Counted from the first letter of the stretch, positions 26,505 through 36,714 are shown. The stretch is 64,000 bases of DNA from a gamma proteobacterium endosymbiont of Lamellibrachia anaximandri (GCA_016756855.1 JAESPD010000002.1:62001-126000), one strand, 5' to 3'. Made by a program: numbers and translations. The notes: a model not told the origin generated them from the sequence alone.

Positions 26505-26744
26505 TCATGCCTGGCGAAGTCGCGCGTAGATCTTATCCTTAAGTTCAGTGCGTTTGTACTTCATCGCTTCTATGCTTTCGTCAGCGATAGGCTGTCCGCG
26601 CTCTTCGAGTTCACGGATTTCGTTGTCGAGTGTATCGTGCTTCTTCACCAGCTCAGCAAAGTCTGTGTCTGCTGCACTGAGTGCCTCGAGCTTCTGGTGG
26701 AATTCGGGGAATTCATGGTCGATATCGTGGTGTTCTGAAAGCAT
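26505..26744 (-). CDS. YdcH family protein (DUF465)
   Basis: A 79-residue, highly charged, all-helical protein. The pattern HDIDHEFPEFHQKLEAL, DTDFAELVKKHDTLDNEI and MKYKRTELKDKIY matches the YdcH/DUF465 family, small coiled-coil proteins of unknown function common in proteobacteria. A ribosome site GGAGGG lies before the ATG. It is followed by a strong hairpin. Confidence 0.85.
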   Translation of the reverse strand: MLSEHHDIDHEFPEFHQKLEALSAADTDFAELVKKHDTLDNEIRELEERGQPIADESIEAMKYKRTELKDKIYARLRQA

Positions 26745-26810
26745 ATTGCCCTCCCTCTTTTCTCTTATCAGGGTCAGACCAGAATGATTTCTGCACTGAC
26801 CCTTTATTAA

Positions 26811-26848
26811 AAAGCAGGGGTTACCGAATCAGTTTATCCGGCAACCCC
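26811..26848 (-). terminator. Rho-independent terminator of the EF-G gene
   Basis: On the minus strand a 12-bp stem (26817-26828 paired with 26837-26848, two G-T wobbles, 8-base loop) is followed by CTGCTTTTTAAT. It lies 14 bp after the EF-G stop codon. Confidence 0.75.
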
Positions 26849-26862
26849 TTCTTGAAGAACCC

Positions 26863-28941
26863 TTAACCCTGGCGCGCTTTAACTTCCTTGATTACCTGCT
26901 CGGCTACACTGTTCGGGCAGGGAGCATAGTGTGAGAACTCCATGGAGAACTGACCGCGACCAGAGGTCATGGTCCGCAGGTCGCCGATGTAGCCAAACAT
27001 TTCGCTTAGAGGTGCATCAGCCTTGACGCGGACGCCTGTGGTGCCAGCTTCCTGAGACTTGATCATACCGCGGCGCCGGTTGAGGTCACCAATGACGTCA
27101 CCCACATGGTCATCGGGGGTGAAGACGTCGACCTTCATGACAGGTTCGAGCAGCTGGGGACCTGCTTTCGGAACAGACTGGCGATACGCCGCTTTTGCAG
27201 CGATCTCGTAGGCGACCGCTGAGGAGTCCACAGCATGGAAGCTACCATCTACCAGGGTGACTTTGACATCAAGTAGGGGGAAGCCAGCCAAGGTGCCCGT
27301 TTGCATGCTGAGCGCGAAACCCTTCTCCACTGCAGGCCAGAATTCACGAGGGACGTTACCACCTGTGACAACCGATTCGAACTCGAAGCCGCTGTTCTGC
27401 TCGCCAGGCTCGATTATGTAGTCGATTTTGGCAAACTGGCCGGAACCACCGGTCTGCTTCTTGTGGGTGTAACTCTCTTCGATACGCTTGGTAATGGTCT
27501 CGCGGTAGGCCACTTGGGGTTTACCGACGGTAACCTCCACGCCATGAGTACGTTTGAGGATGTCGACCTTGATGTCGAGATGCAGCTCACCCATGCCTTT
27601 GATGATCGTCTCGCCACTCTCCTCGTCAGTTTCTACGCGGAATGAAGGATCTTCCTGCATCATCTTATTGAGCGCGATGCCCATCTTTTCCGAACCGCCT
27701 TTGTCATTCGGTGAGATAGCGATGGAGATAACCGGATCAGGGAAGACCATCGGCTCAAGGGTAGCAGGCCGCTTCTGATCACATAGCGTGTGGCCCGTCC
27801 GAGTGTTCTTCAGACCTACCAGAGCGATAATGTCGCCAGCCTGGGCAGAACTGAGCTCCTCACGGGAGTCGGCATGCATTTCTACGATACGGCCGATACG
27901 CTCGGTCTTCCCGGTGAATGTGTTGAGTACGGTGTCGCCCTTCTTCAGCTGCCCTGAGTAGATTCGTGTAAAGGTCAGCGCACCGAAGCGGTCATCCATA
28001 ATCTTGAATGCCAATGCTCGCAGTGGGTATTCCGGGTCGACAATGGCAAACTCACCTGTCTCGTTGCCTTCCAAATCGACCTCAGGCTGAGGCTTGACCT
28101 CCACCGGGTTGGGCAGGTAGTCAATAACAGCGTTCAGTATTGGCTGCACGCCTTTGTTCTTGAAAGCGGAGCCGCAATAGGTGGGAAAGAAATCGAGTGC
28201 AATGGTACCCTTACGAATACAGGCCTTGATGGTATCCATGTCGGGCTCTTCGCCTTCCAGATACTTCTCCATCGCATCATCGTCCTGCTCGACAGCCGCC
28301 TCGATCAATTTCTCGCGCCACTCTTCGACCTGATCAACCATATTGGCTGGCACGTCCTGGATTTCGTACTTCTCGGGGTCTCCTGAGTCGTCCCAGATCC
28401 ACGCTTTTCGAGTCAGCAGGTCTACCACACCAACAAACTGATCTTCAGTTCCGATAGGCAGCACCATGACCAGGGGATTTGCACCCAACACCTTTTCCAC
28501 CTGCTCGACTACGCGGTAGAAGTCAGCACCGATTCGGTCGAGTTTATTGACCAGAATAATACGAGCAACCTCGGATTCGTTGGCATAGCGCCAGTTTGTC
28601 TCGGACTGGGGTTCAACACCGCCGGAACCACAAAAGACACCGACGCCGCCATCGAGTACCTTCAGTGAGCGATAAACCTCAATCGTGAAGTCAACGTGTC
28701 CAGGAGTATCAATGATGTTTAGACGATGGCCGTCCCACTCGCAGGAGGTGGCAGCGGACTGGATGGTGATACCGCGCTCCTGCTCCTGCTCCATGAAATC
28801 AGTGGTGGCCTCGCCATCATGAACCTCACCTGTCTTATGGATCTTGCCAGTGAGCTTCAAAATGCGCTCTGTGGTGGTTGTTTTACCAGCATCCACATGG
28901 GCAAAAATACCGATATTTCGATAACGGGTGAGGTCTGTCAT
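26863..28941 (-). CDS. fusA: Translation elongation factor G (stand-alone paralogue)
   Basis: A 692-residue translational GTPase. G1 is [11 protein letters not shown] (near 15-25), G3 DTPGHVDF (near 79), G4 NKLD (near 133); domains II-V follow in normal order to residue 692. It is not in a str operon: no rpsL, rpsG or tuf is near, and it has its own terminator. Many gammaproteobacteria carry a second EF-G outside that operon; paralogues may specialise in elongation or recycling. Whether another copy exists cannot be seen here. Confidence 0.93.
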   Translation of the reverse strand: MTDLTRYRNIGIFAHVDAGKTTTTERILKLTGKIHKTGEVHDGEATTDFMEQEQERGITIQSAATSCEWDGHRLNIIDTPGHVDFTIEVYRSLKVLDGGVGVFCGSGGVEPQSETNWRYANESEVARIILVNKLDRIGADFYRVVEQVEKVLGANPLVMVLPIGTEDQFVGVVDLLTRKAWIWDDSGDPEKYEIQDVPANMVDQVEEWREKLIEAAVEQDDDAMEKYLEGEEPDMDTIKACIRKGTIALDFFPTYCGSAFKNKGVQPILNAVIDYLPNPVEVKPQPEVDLEGNETGEFAIVDPEYPLRALAFKIMDDRFGALTFTRIYSGQLKKGDTVLNTFTGKTERIGRIVEMHADSREELSSAQAGDIIALVGLKNTRTGHTLCDQKRPATLEPMVFPDPVISIAISPNDKGGSEKMGIALNKMMQEDPSFRVETDEESGETIIKGMGELHLDIKVDILKRTHGVEVTVGKPQVAYRETITKRIEESYTHKKQTGGSGQFAKIDYIIEPGEQNSGFEFESVVTGGNVPREFWPAVEKGFALSMQTGTLAGFPLLDVKVTLVDGSFHAVDSSAVAYEIAAKAAYRQSVPKAGPQLLEPVMKVDVFTPDDHVGDVIGDLNRRRGMIKSQEAGTTGVRVKADAPLSEMFGYIGDLRTMTSGRGQFSMEFSHYAPCPNSVAEQVIKEVKARQG

Positions 28942-29394
28942 TTCTGTTTCCTAGTAATCCCAACTAAATCTTGGTGGGCATTGAGACGGTGCCACGCCGA
29001 ACACAGGCAATAGCTTTGCGGATGCAGACCCTACCAGCAAAGATGCTGGTGTCAATACTGAATCTGCATGTGGGAGGGAATATAACCCCCCCTTCCAGCC
29101 GTAAAAATCCTGTGATGCGGTGAATTTTACTTGAATTCCTTCTTTTTTGCGCCCTGAATTAAGCAATTAAACACATTTATATTAGCCAGCAAAATGTTGA
29201 ATTATAAGAATTAACTCAGTCAGCATTAATGCCCTGATGACCTTGTGTTCTTTAGAGTCGTCACACAACTTATTAGTTGACGTGCAAATCACAAAATTTC
29301 TGGCTAAATAGTGGCTGAGCGATACATTCGCTGCGCGGGAATTAAATTCACCAGATTCAGTGAAGTGAAATTCAAATCAGTGATGACTGGAGAA
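28942..29394. other. Intergenic region upstream of the EF-G gene
   Basis: About 450 bp with no supportable gene. It should hold the EF-G promoter near 28950-29100 on the minus strand. One small hairpin ACCAGCA/TGCTGGT is present near 29032-29049, and the rest is AT-rich without clear structure. Confidence 0.5.
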
Positions 29395-29844
29395 TTATCT
29401 CGTTTGGGTTGATGGAGGTCTCGACAGATGGAGTGTGGCACCAGTCGTTAAATGATTTCTCGAGAACCAGCCTTGGGACATCTCCAAAGCATAGAGGGCC
29501 GGTTTTTCAGATGGATAGGACTTTTCGCCATCGTCAGGCTCCATTGAATGGATATTGATAAGTTTTCGATCTTGGTCGAAAAAAGCGACATCCAGCGGTA
29601 TTTCCATGTTCAACATCCAGATATGCAGAATCTTCTCTTTGGGAAATACAAAGAGTAACCCTTCGTTAACACCTAGTTTCTTCCGCAATGAGAGTCCTCG
29701 CAGGCGCGATTCCTGATCGTCAGCCACTCCGACAAACGCCTGAACAGCATCAATTTTGATCACCTCATTTTCTGTTTCGCTGCATCCGCCAAGGATGGCG
29801 GCAATCAAAAAAGCAAGTGTGAAGCGTAGCGTTGGTTGAAACAA
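29395..29844 (-). CDS. DUF192 family lipoprotein
   Basis: A 149-residue protein with signal peptide and lipobox AAILGGC (Cys 21), then a DUF192 domain (about 32-145) with LRGLSLRKKLGVNEGLLFVFP, HIWMLNMEIPLDVAFFD and PALYALEMSQGWF. This family is widespread in bacteria and archaea and of unknown function. It is followed upstream by a Sel1 protein gene 46 bp away on the same strand. Confidence 0.85.
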   Translation of the reverse strand: MFQPTLRFTLAFLIAAILGGCSETENEVIKIDAVQAFVGVADDQESRLRGLSLRKKLGVNEGLLFVFPKEKILHIWMLNMEIPLDVAFFDQDRKLINIHSMEPDDGEKSYPSEKPALYALEMSQGWFSRNHLTTGATLHLSRPPSTQTR

Positions 29845-29890
29845 TGGTATTCTCCCTCCAATTGCCGATGCATAGAGGGTCCGGCATTAA

Positions 29891-30289
29891 CTATTGCTCG
29901 TGTGATGTCTCACTTAGATTAAGCTGCTCACGATATTCCTGGAGTAATCTTTCGGCGTCTCCAACCTGTTTCGGGGTCATAGCGGAGGATGCGGTATCCT
30001 GAAACCGCTGACCATATCTATCACCCATTTGAGCGCTCAACCCAAACCAGGCATAAGCCTTCACATAATCTTTCTCTGTTCCCAGACCATAGAGATACAT
30101 ACCCCCAAGTTTACCAAAGGCACGTTCATCTCCCGCGAGTGATGCAGCTTGGAACTCTTTAAAAGCAGCCTGCCTGTCGCCATTTCGATTTGCTTCCATT
30201 CCCTCTTCAAGTCCCGCCTGGCTGGGAAAGGTGGCAAAAAGAAAAATCAGGCTGCAAACTGCTATTAATCTTTGTTTTGGATTAATCAT
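29891..30289 (-). CDS. Secreted Sel1/TPR-like repeat protein
   Basis: From the ATG at 30289 it has 132 residues with a signal peptide (LIAVCSLIFLFATFPSQA). The mature part has Sel1-type helices: GMEANRNGDRQAAFKEFQAA and GGMYLYGLGTEKDYVKAYAWFGLSAQMG. Such repeats mediate protein contacts in the periplasm; partner unknown. An ATG 12 codons earlier would add a hydrophobic N-terminus in front and is less likely. Confidence 0.75.
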   Translation of the reverse strand: MINPKQRLIAVCSLIFLFATFPSQAGLEEGMEANRNGDRQAAFKEFQAASLAGDERAFGKLGGMYLYGLGTEKDYVKAYAWFGLSAQMGDRYGQRFQDTASSAMTPKQVGDAERLLQEYREQLNLSETSHEQ

Positions 30290-30366
30290 TAAGAAAATTC
30301 GTAGTAATAATGGTTGGAATGCCACTCATCCTACAAAAAACAATGGGATCCAGCAACGTGCTGAAA

Positions 30367-32706
30367 TTAGTTCATAACTTTGAAGTTGTGCCAATTTTTC
30401 AACATATCCGAGAATATCTCCATAGGGACGGGCTCGTGGAACAGAAACCCTTGAACTTCATCACAACCTGAATTCTGTAGGAATTTGAATTGGTCAAGAG
30501 TTTCAACTCCCTCCCCTATGGTTTTGAGATTGAGATACTGTGCCATCGAGATAATGGTTTTTGTTATCGTTGCGTTATTTTGATCGGTTGAAACATTCTG
30601 AATAAACGATTGATCAATCTTAAGTTTATCGATCGCCATTTGGTTAAGATAGGAGAGGCTTGAGTAACCCGTGCCAAAGTCATCTATGGCTATGTTGACG
30701 CCTTGTGCTTTCAATTGGGTCAACGTGTCCTTCACTTCAACAATATTTTGCATGAAGGCCGTTTCAGTCATCTCCAGCTCAAGGTAGTGAGGACTTAATT
30801 GGGTATCACCCAGGATACTGTTTACTTGGTTGAGAAAATCAGTTCTGCGGAATTGAACAGGTGAAACATTTACTGCAATCGGAATCTTCGGCAAGCCGGC
30901 GTCATGCCAAATTCTGTTGCGGCAACAGACTTCCCTTAGAACATATTCGCCCAGCGGAACTATCAGCCCGGTATCTTCAGCAATAGGAATGAAATGATCG
31001 GGCAGGATATATCCACGTTCAGGATGTCGCCAGCGCAGCAGCGCCTCAGCTCCAATCAATTCGCCCGTTTGAATATCGATCTGGGGTTGGAAAAAGAGTT
31101 TGAATTGATCCCTCTCCATGGCGATACGCATATCGTTTTCCATCGCCAAACGGTCTCTTACCTGTGCCTGCATCTCTGGAAGATAGAAGCGTATGGCATT
31201 ACGCCCCTCCTCCTTGGCTTTATACATGGCGGTGTCTGCCCGGCGAATAATGTCCTCGGCAGTCTCCCCATCTCCAGTAAAAAGTGTTACGCCAATACTG
31301 CTGGTCGTATGAAGTTCATATTCCCTGATGTGGTAAGGTTCTGCCAGGCTTGCCTTGAACTTCTCGGCTATCGATAAAACCTTATTTGTGGCTGATTCTT
31401 GATCCGGCCCCAGTTCATTCAGCACCATCATGAACTCATCGCCACCCAGGCGGGCCAAAGTATCGTCTTTTCTGGCCAGTTTCTTCAATCGCCGGGCAAA
31501 CTCTTTCAGCATCCCGTCACCCACGAGATGTCCCAGTGAATCATTGATATTTTTAAACCGGTCCAAATCCATGAAGACGCTTGCACCTATGGAACCGCTT
31601 CGGCTAGAGCGTGCAAGAGCCTGATTGAGACGGTCAAACAACAAGACTCTATTCGGCAGACCTGTCAGACTATCGTGATAAGCGAGAAATTCGACCTCGG
31701 CTTCTGCACGTCGCTGCTTGCTGACATCGACCATACTGGACAGGAAGTGGATGATCGTGCCTTTATCGTCTCGGATCAGGCTGATGCTCGTCCATTGAGG
31801 GTAAACCTCGCCATTTCGGCGTTGATTCCATATCTCTCCCTGCCATGAGCCCGAGTCAGTCAACTGCTTCCAGAGATTGCGGTAAAAACGATCATCATGT
31901 CTACCTGACTTGAGGATGCTCGGAGTCTTACCGAATACATCTTCTGGTGAGTAGCCGGTCATCTCAACAAAACGCCTGTTTACTCGCTGAATCCTACCTT
32001 GGTCGTCAGTGATGATCATCGCATCATGTGCTTCAAATACCATGGCTGACAAGCGAAGCTCTTGTTCCAGCGCTTTTTGTGACGTTATATCGTGAAGCGT
32101 AACGACAGCTCCAATCCGCTCTCCCTCTTTATTCGCAAGTGTTTCTCCATTCGCCAGAAGTGTACGTTCGGTGCCACCATTTGGGGGCGAGACGAAAACC
32201 TCCTGCTCGCGTACCTTTCCATCTTGCAATGTGCGATACAGAGGAGATTCATCACGTGCGAGTAAGTGTGTCCCATCCGCACTATGCAAGCCATATTGAA
32301 CAGCACACTCATTAACGGGGATATGAAGTTCACTACTACCCAGAAAGGTTCTGGCGGCGGGATTAAAGAGAGTCAAATGACCATCCTTATCGCAGACAAC
32401 TATACCGTCAGATATTGATTCCAGTATCGTATTTAGAAATTGGCGCTCTTCCTTAAGCGCTTGTTCGGCAAGCTTACTCACACGAAAAACAAATAGAACT
32501 TTATGGAAGAAAAGGTAGTTAACCAATATGCCAGTCAAAAGAATGGCCAAGTGAATACCTATCAGAATCCATGCAGCATTATCGGTCAATGGCAGACTAT
32601 AGAGATTCCACAGAGCCGAACATAGGATTAATAAAATCCATAGTCCATACATCAGAAAGGAATAATGTCGTATTCCGAAAGTGTGATTTATTATTGGTAT
32701 CTGCAT
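30367..32706 (-). CDS. PAS-PAS-GGDEF-EAL c-di-GMP protein
   Basis: A 779-residue inner-membrane protein with two N-terminal membrane helices (about 18-35 and 44-68) and hardly any periplasmic part, a PAS module (about 90-200), a second PAS/PAC (about 213-335, NRRFVEMTGYSPEDVFGKTPSIL), GGDEF (about 340-505, LARLGGDEFMMVL intact) and EAL (about 520-765, EALLRWRHP, DDFGTGYSSLSYL intact). It can probably both make and break c-di-GMP. Related in its PAS2-GGDEF-EAL half to the larger protein at 20-23 kb, but with a different sensor. Confidence 0.92.
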   Translation of the reverse strand: MQIPIINHTFGIRHYSFLMYGLWILLILCSALWNLYSLPLTDNAAWILIGIHLAILLTGILVNYLFFHKVLFVFRVSKLAEQALKEERQFLNTILESISDGIVVCDKDGHLTLFNPAARTFLGSSELHIPVNECAVQYGLHSADGTHLLARDESPLYRTLQDGKVREQEVFVSPPNGGTERTLLANGETLANKEGERIGAVVTLHDITSQKALEQELRLSAMVFEAHDAMIITDDQGRIQRVNRRFVEMTGYSPEDVFGKTPSILKSGRHDDRFYRNLWKQLTDSGSWQGEIWNQRRNGEVYPQWTSISLIRDDKGTIIHFLSSMVDVSKQRRAEAEVEFLAYHDSLTGLPNRVLLFDRLNQALARSSRSGSIGASVFMDLDRFKNINDSLGHLVGDGMLKEFARRLKKLARKDDTLARLGGDEFMMVLNELGPDQESATNKVLSIAEKFKASLAEPYHIREYELHTTSSIGVTLFTGDGETAEDIIRRADTAMYKAKEEGRNAIRFYLPEMQAQVRDRLAMENDMRIAMERDQFKLFFQPQIDIQTGELIGAEALLRWRHPERGYILPDHFIPIAEDTGLIVPLGEYVLREVCCRNRIWHDAGLPKIPIAVNVSPVQFRRTDFLNQVNSILGDTQLSPHYLELEMTETAFMQNIVEVKDTLTQLKAQGVNIAIDDFGTGYSSLSYLNQMAIDKLKIDQSFIQNVSTDQNNATITKTIISMAQYLNLKTIGEGVETLDQFKFLQNSGCDEVQGFLFHEPVPMEIFSDMLKNWHNFKVMN

Positions 32707-32875
32707 TTATTATTGAATCACACTTGTCTTGCTAAGCGTTAATAAACGTATCTTGTTTTGCAGCCCAGGCAACTGGTGGATCCCTGAACGATTTTGTCGT
32801 TGGTCTTCATTTAATCACTTAAAATCAACGCCCTTCAATAATATTCACGCAATTTGTCAGTTGCATTAACTGAGA

Positions 32876-32902
32876 AAGGCGGCCACGCAATGGCGGCCGC
32901 CT
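32876..32902 (-). terminator. Terminator of the Lys-rich membrane protein gene
   Basis: Arms AGGCGGCC and GGCCGCCT (32876-32883 and 32895-32902) with a 11-base loop, followed on the minus strand by TTTCTC; 45 bp beyond the stop codon. Confidence 0.6.
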
Positions 32903-32946
32903 TCACTCATACTTGGATGTAAAGCAACAGATTTTCAGACGATCTG

Positions 32947-34134
32947 TTATTGGTTTCTCGTAGGTGATGGACGCCCATAAGGATAGTAGCTCTGCCCCCA
33001 ACCTGGACGATATTGCGTGGGTGGTGGCGCCATTGCATCCCGCAACTCCCGTTCAGCCTGAATCAGGTTGCGCATGGCATTCATTTCGGCCTCTGCCGCC
33101 TGACGCAGATCGTCAAATTCTTTAAGGATGCGAGTCACAGATTCCGATCTGGCAGCTCTCGGTGCAGCATAGGGTGATGCCGCAGCAGCGTCGTCAGGTG
33201 ACTTGGAGGCGCTGGCGGCGTCCGCTGGGCTAATTTTTGAAGCAGTATCCATGTCAACTGCTACGTCAGTCGCAGCTGTGGCCGCAACACTTTCTGCCGC
33301 TGGTGCTACTTCAGGTTCTGGAGTTGCAGTTACTTCACTGGCTGCTTCCTTGCTATCCACATTCGCACTGGACTCCACACTCTCTGCTACATCTGTGGCA
33401 GTCGACGTCGTTACCTCATTGGGTGCAGCGTCCGCCGCTTCAGCCCCGGTAGCTTCGTTGTCCGCTGTATTTGCTGAGTCTTCTTTGACAGAAGCTTCGG
33501 CAGTCTCAGTTTGAGTAGCCGCACTAGCGGGCTGGTCACCTGAAACTGTTCCGATAATCCCTGCAGCCTGTTGAGTGGATTCAGTCGTTGTAACCTGTTC
33601 GGAAGAGGTTTGGCTCGAACCATCGGATTCAGCAGCCTCATCGCCAGGGTGTTTTGCCAGAGAGCGAACATAGGCAAAACCAATAATAACGATCAGTAAC
33701 CAGAAGATAATTTTTGGCCAGAATCCCCCTGAACTGCTGGGTGTGGTTGTCATTTCCATCTCCTCATTTTGCTTTTTGGTCGGTTCTTCAGCGTGACTCT
33801 GTACCGCCTTGTTTTCTGTGGAAAGGGCAGCAGCAGCGGCTGAGGCCAATTCAGAAACAGATGCGACTGTAGCGTCTGTTTCTGCTTTAGGGGTTGATTC
33901 AGCGACAACAGGCTGTTCAGCAGTGACTTCTGTGGGCTTGGTATCTAGTTTTGTAGCGGGGACCGCCTTCTTCGCTGGCACCGACTTTTTGGCGGACTTT
34001 TTCTTTGCAACCTTCTTCTTCTTCGCTGCTTTCTTGGCTACCTTCTTTTTTGCCACTTTTTTCTTCGTGGCTTCCTTTTTAGGTGCAGAGGACTTGGATT
34101 CAGTTACGTCGCTCTCTTTCTCATTTTCCGCCAT
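32947..34134 (-). CDS. Lys-rich, single-span membrane protein of unknown function
   Basis: A 395-residue protein not assigned to a known family. Residues about 18-58 are histone-H1-like (KKVAKKKVAKKAAKKKK, KKSAKKSVPAKK). An acidic/Ala linker leads to one membrane helix (about 140-160, IIFWLLIVIIGFAYV). The outer part is a long Ala/Glu/Ser/Thr-rich disordered region, then a helical segment (about 325-370, SVTRILKEFDDLRQAAEAEMNAMRNLI, coiled-coil-like) and a Pro/Tyr/Arg tail. The Lys-rich end would lie in the cytoplasm, where it could bind DNA or RNA (inference). Confidence 0.7.
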   Translation of the reverse strand: MAENEKESDVTESKSSAPKKEATKKKVAKKKVAKKAAKKKKVAKKKSAKKSVPAKKAVPATKLDTKPTEVTAEQPVVAESTPKAETDATVASVSELASAAAAALSTENKAVQSHAEEPTKKQNEEMEMTTTPSSSGGFWPKIIFWLLIVIIGFAYVRSLAKHPGDEAAESDGSSQTSSEQVTTTESTQQAAGIIGTVSGDQPASAATQTETAEASVKEDSANTADNEATGAEAADAAPNEVTTSTATDVAESVESSANVDSKEAASEVTATPEPEVAPAAESVAATAATDVAVDMDTASKISPADAASASKSPDDAAAASPYAAPRAARSESVTRILKEFDDLRQAAEAEMNAMRNLIQAERELRDAMAPPPTQYRPGWGQSYYPYGRPSPTRNQ

Positions 34135-34233
34135 CTTCGCAGTCCCTCCAGATCAAACAGGCCCTTGGCAATTCTGCATATCCTAGCATAGCACTGGGCA
34201 AATTACTTTGGATAAGAATTCCGGGTCATATCC

Positions 34234-34944
34234 CTACTTTTCATCACCCGCTTTAGTCTCAATCAACCATCCAGCCATCCAGCCTCTGGCCAGGGTTTCC
34301 CGCACGATAACCTGGATCCAATCCCCGCTATTGCCTAGCGTGATCATTGCAGCACCACTCTCCACAGTGGAAACCAAACTGTAGTCAGTGCCCGGCCCTG
34401 ACCGTAAATTAGCCCGCTCTACCTTCACAGTTGCAGTTTCACCAATCCAGGGTTCTGAAACAATTTTATCCAAGCCGTCTTCCTCGCCCCATTGGCCAGC
34501 GTAGAGCAGATTCCTAATATACTCTCGGGCGTCTTTATGCCCGCCTCTTGCCGCCATCAGATACCAGTGGAGGGCCTCGCGTTCGTCCTTTTTTACCCCT
34601 TCGCCAGCGGTAAAAGCGAGGCCTATGGCAAACTGGGCATCTTGATGTCCACCTTCAGCGGCCCTTTTCCACCAGCTTATGGCTTTGTCGATATCGACAC
34701 TCAGTCCATTTCCATTGGCATAGAGCCAACCAAGGTTGTATGCGGCATCCTTGTGGCCTTCCACCGCCAGGGGATTCCAGATACAGAAGGCCTCGGCAAA
34801 GTCTCCTCGCTGCAGTGCGATCAACCCCAAATCAAAACGATCTGCTCGGGAAACATTACTGTAAAGCAGGATAACAAACAGGAAGATCAGCACTATCCAT
34901 TCTGTGCGGGAGAATCCGTTGGTATGCTGAGGAATGAGTTGCAT
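34234..34944 (-). CDS. Sel1-repeat protein with SH3-like domain
   Basis: From ATG 34944 it has 236 residues: a membrane anchor or signal helix (about 16-32, WIVLIFLFVILLYSN), three or four Sel1 repeats (about 38-145, AYNLGWLYANGNGL, AQFAIGLAFTAGEGVKKDEREALHWY) and a C-terminal bacterial SH3 (about 160-230, ANLRSGPGTDYSLVSTVESG). The combination suggests a periplasmic adaptor, perhaps binding cell wall. A longer reading frame from 35052 overlaps the mtnP gene and has no signal-like start. Confidence 0.8.
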   Translation of the reverse strand: MQLIPQHTNGFSRTEWIVLIFLFVILLYSNVSRADRFDLGLIALQRGDFAEAFCIWNPLAVEGHKDAAYNLGWLYANGNGLSVDIDKAISWWKRAAEGGHQDAQFAIGLAFTAGEGVKKDEREALHWYLMAARGGHKDAREYIRNLLYAGQWGEEDGLDKIVSEPWIGETATVKVERANLRSGPGTDYSLVSTVESGAAMITLGNSGDWIQVIVRETLARGWMAGWLIETKAGDEK

Positions 34945-35026
34945 TGGGCCTCTGAGTCGACTACGAGCTAAGGAGCCTCTGTATGATCTGGGCTCAGGAT
35001 CCGGGTTAGCGATTCGGCAAGGCTCT

Positions 35027-35767
35027 TCAGAAGTGCCGAAGGAGCCTGGCAACCAATCTATTGACGTCGGTCATGCCGGTTTTCAGGTTCTTTTCTATCG
35101 CTTCCATGCTAATTGGATCATCACTTTTTCCAGCTGCCCAGTTTGCCACTACTGCGCAACAGGCGTAACAGAGATCCAGCTCTCTGGCCAGCGAGGCCTC
35201 TGGCATTCCGGTCATGCCCACGATGTCACAACCATCCTGCTCCATGCGATGTATCTCCATCGCTGTTTCCAGCCGCGGCCCCTGAGTAGCCCCGTATGTA
35301 CCACAGGTAGTCTGCGGAGCTGACACCTCCTCTCCTGCTTCAATCAAAGCTTTCCTTAACGGTTCACAGTAGGGATTGGTAAAATCAATATGCGTAACCT
35401 GATCGAGATCATACTCAAACAGCGTATGTTCCCGCCCATATGTATAGTCGATAATCTGATCAGGAACAACAATCTGACCAGGCCCCATATCACGGGTAAT
35501 CCCCCCCACGGCGGCGATAGCAATCACGGCCTCAACACCGATATGTTTTAGCGCCCAGAGATTTGCCCGATAGTTCACCCGATGCGGCGGGATTGTGTGG
35601 GAAGGACCATGGCGTGGTAAGAAAATCACCTCTGTCGAGCCGAAAATACCATGTGTCAGCGTCGCTGAGGGTTCACCAAACGGCGTATGTGATACCTCAC
35701 GGTGGGTGATTTCCAGATCAGTAATCTTATCCAGACCTGTTCCGCCAATTATGGCCAGTTTCGTCAT
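35027..35767 (-). CDS. mtnP: S-methyl-5'-thioinosine phosphorylase
   Basis: Purine nucleoside phosphorylase of the MTAP/PNP family, 246 residues, cytoplasmic. Hallmarks: IIGGTGLDKI (phosphate loop), FLPRHGPSHTIPPHRVNYRANLWALK, TYGATQGPRLETAMEI and MTGMPEASLAREL. In gammaproteobacteria such as Pseudomonas aeruginosa this branch cleaves methylthioinosine in methionine salvage rather than methylthioadenosine; substrate assignment is by family and context (hpt and nagZ nearby), not shown by residues here. Confidence 0.85.
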   Translation of the reverse strand: MTKLAIIGGTGLDKITDLEITHREVSHTPFGEPSATLTHGIFGSTEVIFLPRHGPSHTIPPHRVNYRANLWALKHIGVEAVIAIAAVGGITRDMGPGQIVVPDQIIDYTYGREHTLFEYDLDQVTHIDFTNPYCEPLRKALIEAGEEVSAPQTTCGTYGATQGPRLETAMEIHRMEQDGCDIVGMTGMPEASLARELDLCYACCAVVANWAAGKSDDPISMEAIEKNLKTGMTDVNRLVARLLRHF

Positions 35768-35823
35768 TATTATTTGCCTAGCAACAATATCTTATAGAGC
35801 GATTCTAACCTAATTTCCAGAAC

Positions 35824-35857
35824 AAAAAAAAGCCGACTGAATCTCAGTCGGCTTTTT
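35824..35857. terminator. Bidirectional rho-independent terminator
   Basis: Stem AAAAGCCGACTGA/TCAGTCGGCTTTT with a 3-base loop, A-run on the left and T-run on the right, so it can stop transcription in both directions. It ends the leftward peroxiredoxin gene. Confidence 0.9.
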
Positions 35858-35888
35858 CTGTGCAGGTCGGGACTATCTTACTGAGCGA

Positions 35889-36494
35889 TCAGAGCTCATC
35901 TGCATGACCGGAAAGGTATTCTGCGACACCATCAGGTGTGCCCTTCATGCCTGCATCACCCTCCTTCCAGCCTGCGGGGCAAACCTCACCATGTTCTTCG
36001 GTGAACTGCAGCGCATCAATCATGCGCAGCATCTCATCGATATTACGGCCAAGGGGCAGGTCATTGACGACTTGGTGGCGTACCACACCATTTTTATCGA
36101 TCAGGAATGAGCCGCGAAATGCAACACGGCCGTTGGGTGTCTCGACGTCATAGCTCTTGCAGATAGCATGATCGAGATCAGCAACCAGGGGGTATTTTAC
36201 AGCACCAATTCCGCCGTCATTCACAGCAGTGTTACGCCAGGCGTTGTGTGTAAAGTGAGAATCGATTGAGCAACCGACGACTTCTACACCACGCTTTTTG
36301 AACTCTTCCAGACGATGGTCGAAAGCAATCAGTTCTGAGGGGCAGACGAAAGTAAAGTCGAGGGGATAGAAAAAAAGTACGGCATATTTTCCATCGGTCG
36401 CCTCTTTAAAGTTGAAGGCATCTACGATAGTGCCATCACCCAGCACGGCAGGTGCAGTAAAATCTGGAGCCTCACGGCCAACAAGTACGCCCAT
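35889..36494 (-). CDS. 2-Cys peroxiredoxin (AhpC/Prx1 type)
   Basis: Thiol peroxidase reducing H2O2 and organic peroxides. From ATG 36494 (ribosome site AGAGGT 7 bp before) it has 201 residues: peroxidatic C51 in FTFVCPSEL, resolving C172 in EVCPAGW, and the GGIG motif that marks robust/sensitive Prx1 enzymes. An ATG 26 codons earlier gives an unrelated extension and is rejected. Ends at a bidirectional terminator; the hemerythrin gene lies upstream. Confidence 0.93.
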   Translation of the reverse strand: MGVLVGREAPDFTAPAVLGDGTIVDAFNFKEATDGKYAVLFFYPLDFTFVCPSELIAFDHRLEEFKKRGVEVVGCSIDSHFTHNAWRNTAVNDGGIGAVKYPLVADLDHAICKSYDVETPNGRVAFRGSFLIDKNGVVRHQVVNDLPLGRNIDEMLRMIDALQFTEEHGEVCPAGWKEGDAGMKGTPDGVAEYLSGHADEL

Positions 36495-36714
36495 TTGTTT
36501 ACCTCTATTAATGGAATTTGTGGACAGATGTCCTGTAATAATATTCAGCGGAGCCAATCCCTGAAGTTGCACGAAATCTTAAGTGTTTTTGTCAGGAATT
36601 AGAATAAGAATAAATTAAAGTCAGCGATTAATAAAAACTATCGGCATGGAATGCTTTATTTAAGCCTGGCCTCTGTAACGCAAAAAGCGCACAGGCAGGT
36701 TTTTGGATGGGAAA

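Noticed and set aside
28951..29166. Small leftward frame upstream of the EF-G gene
   Set aside because: No ribosome site or recognisable domain; probably leader sequence.
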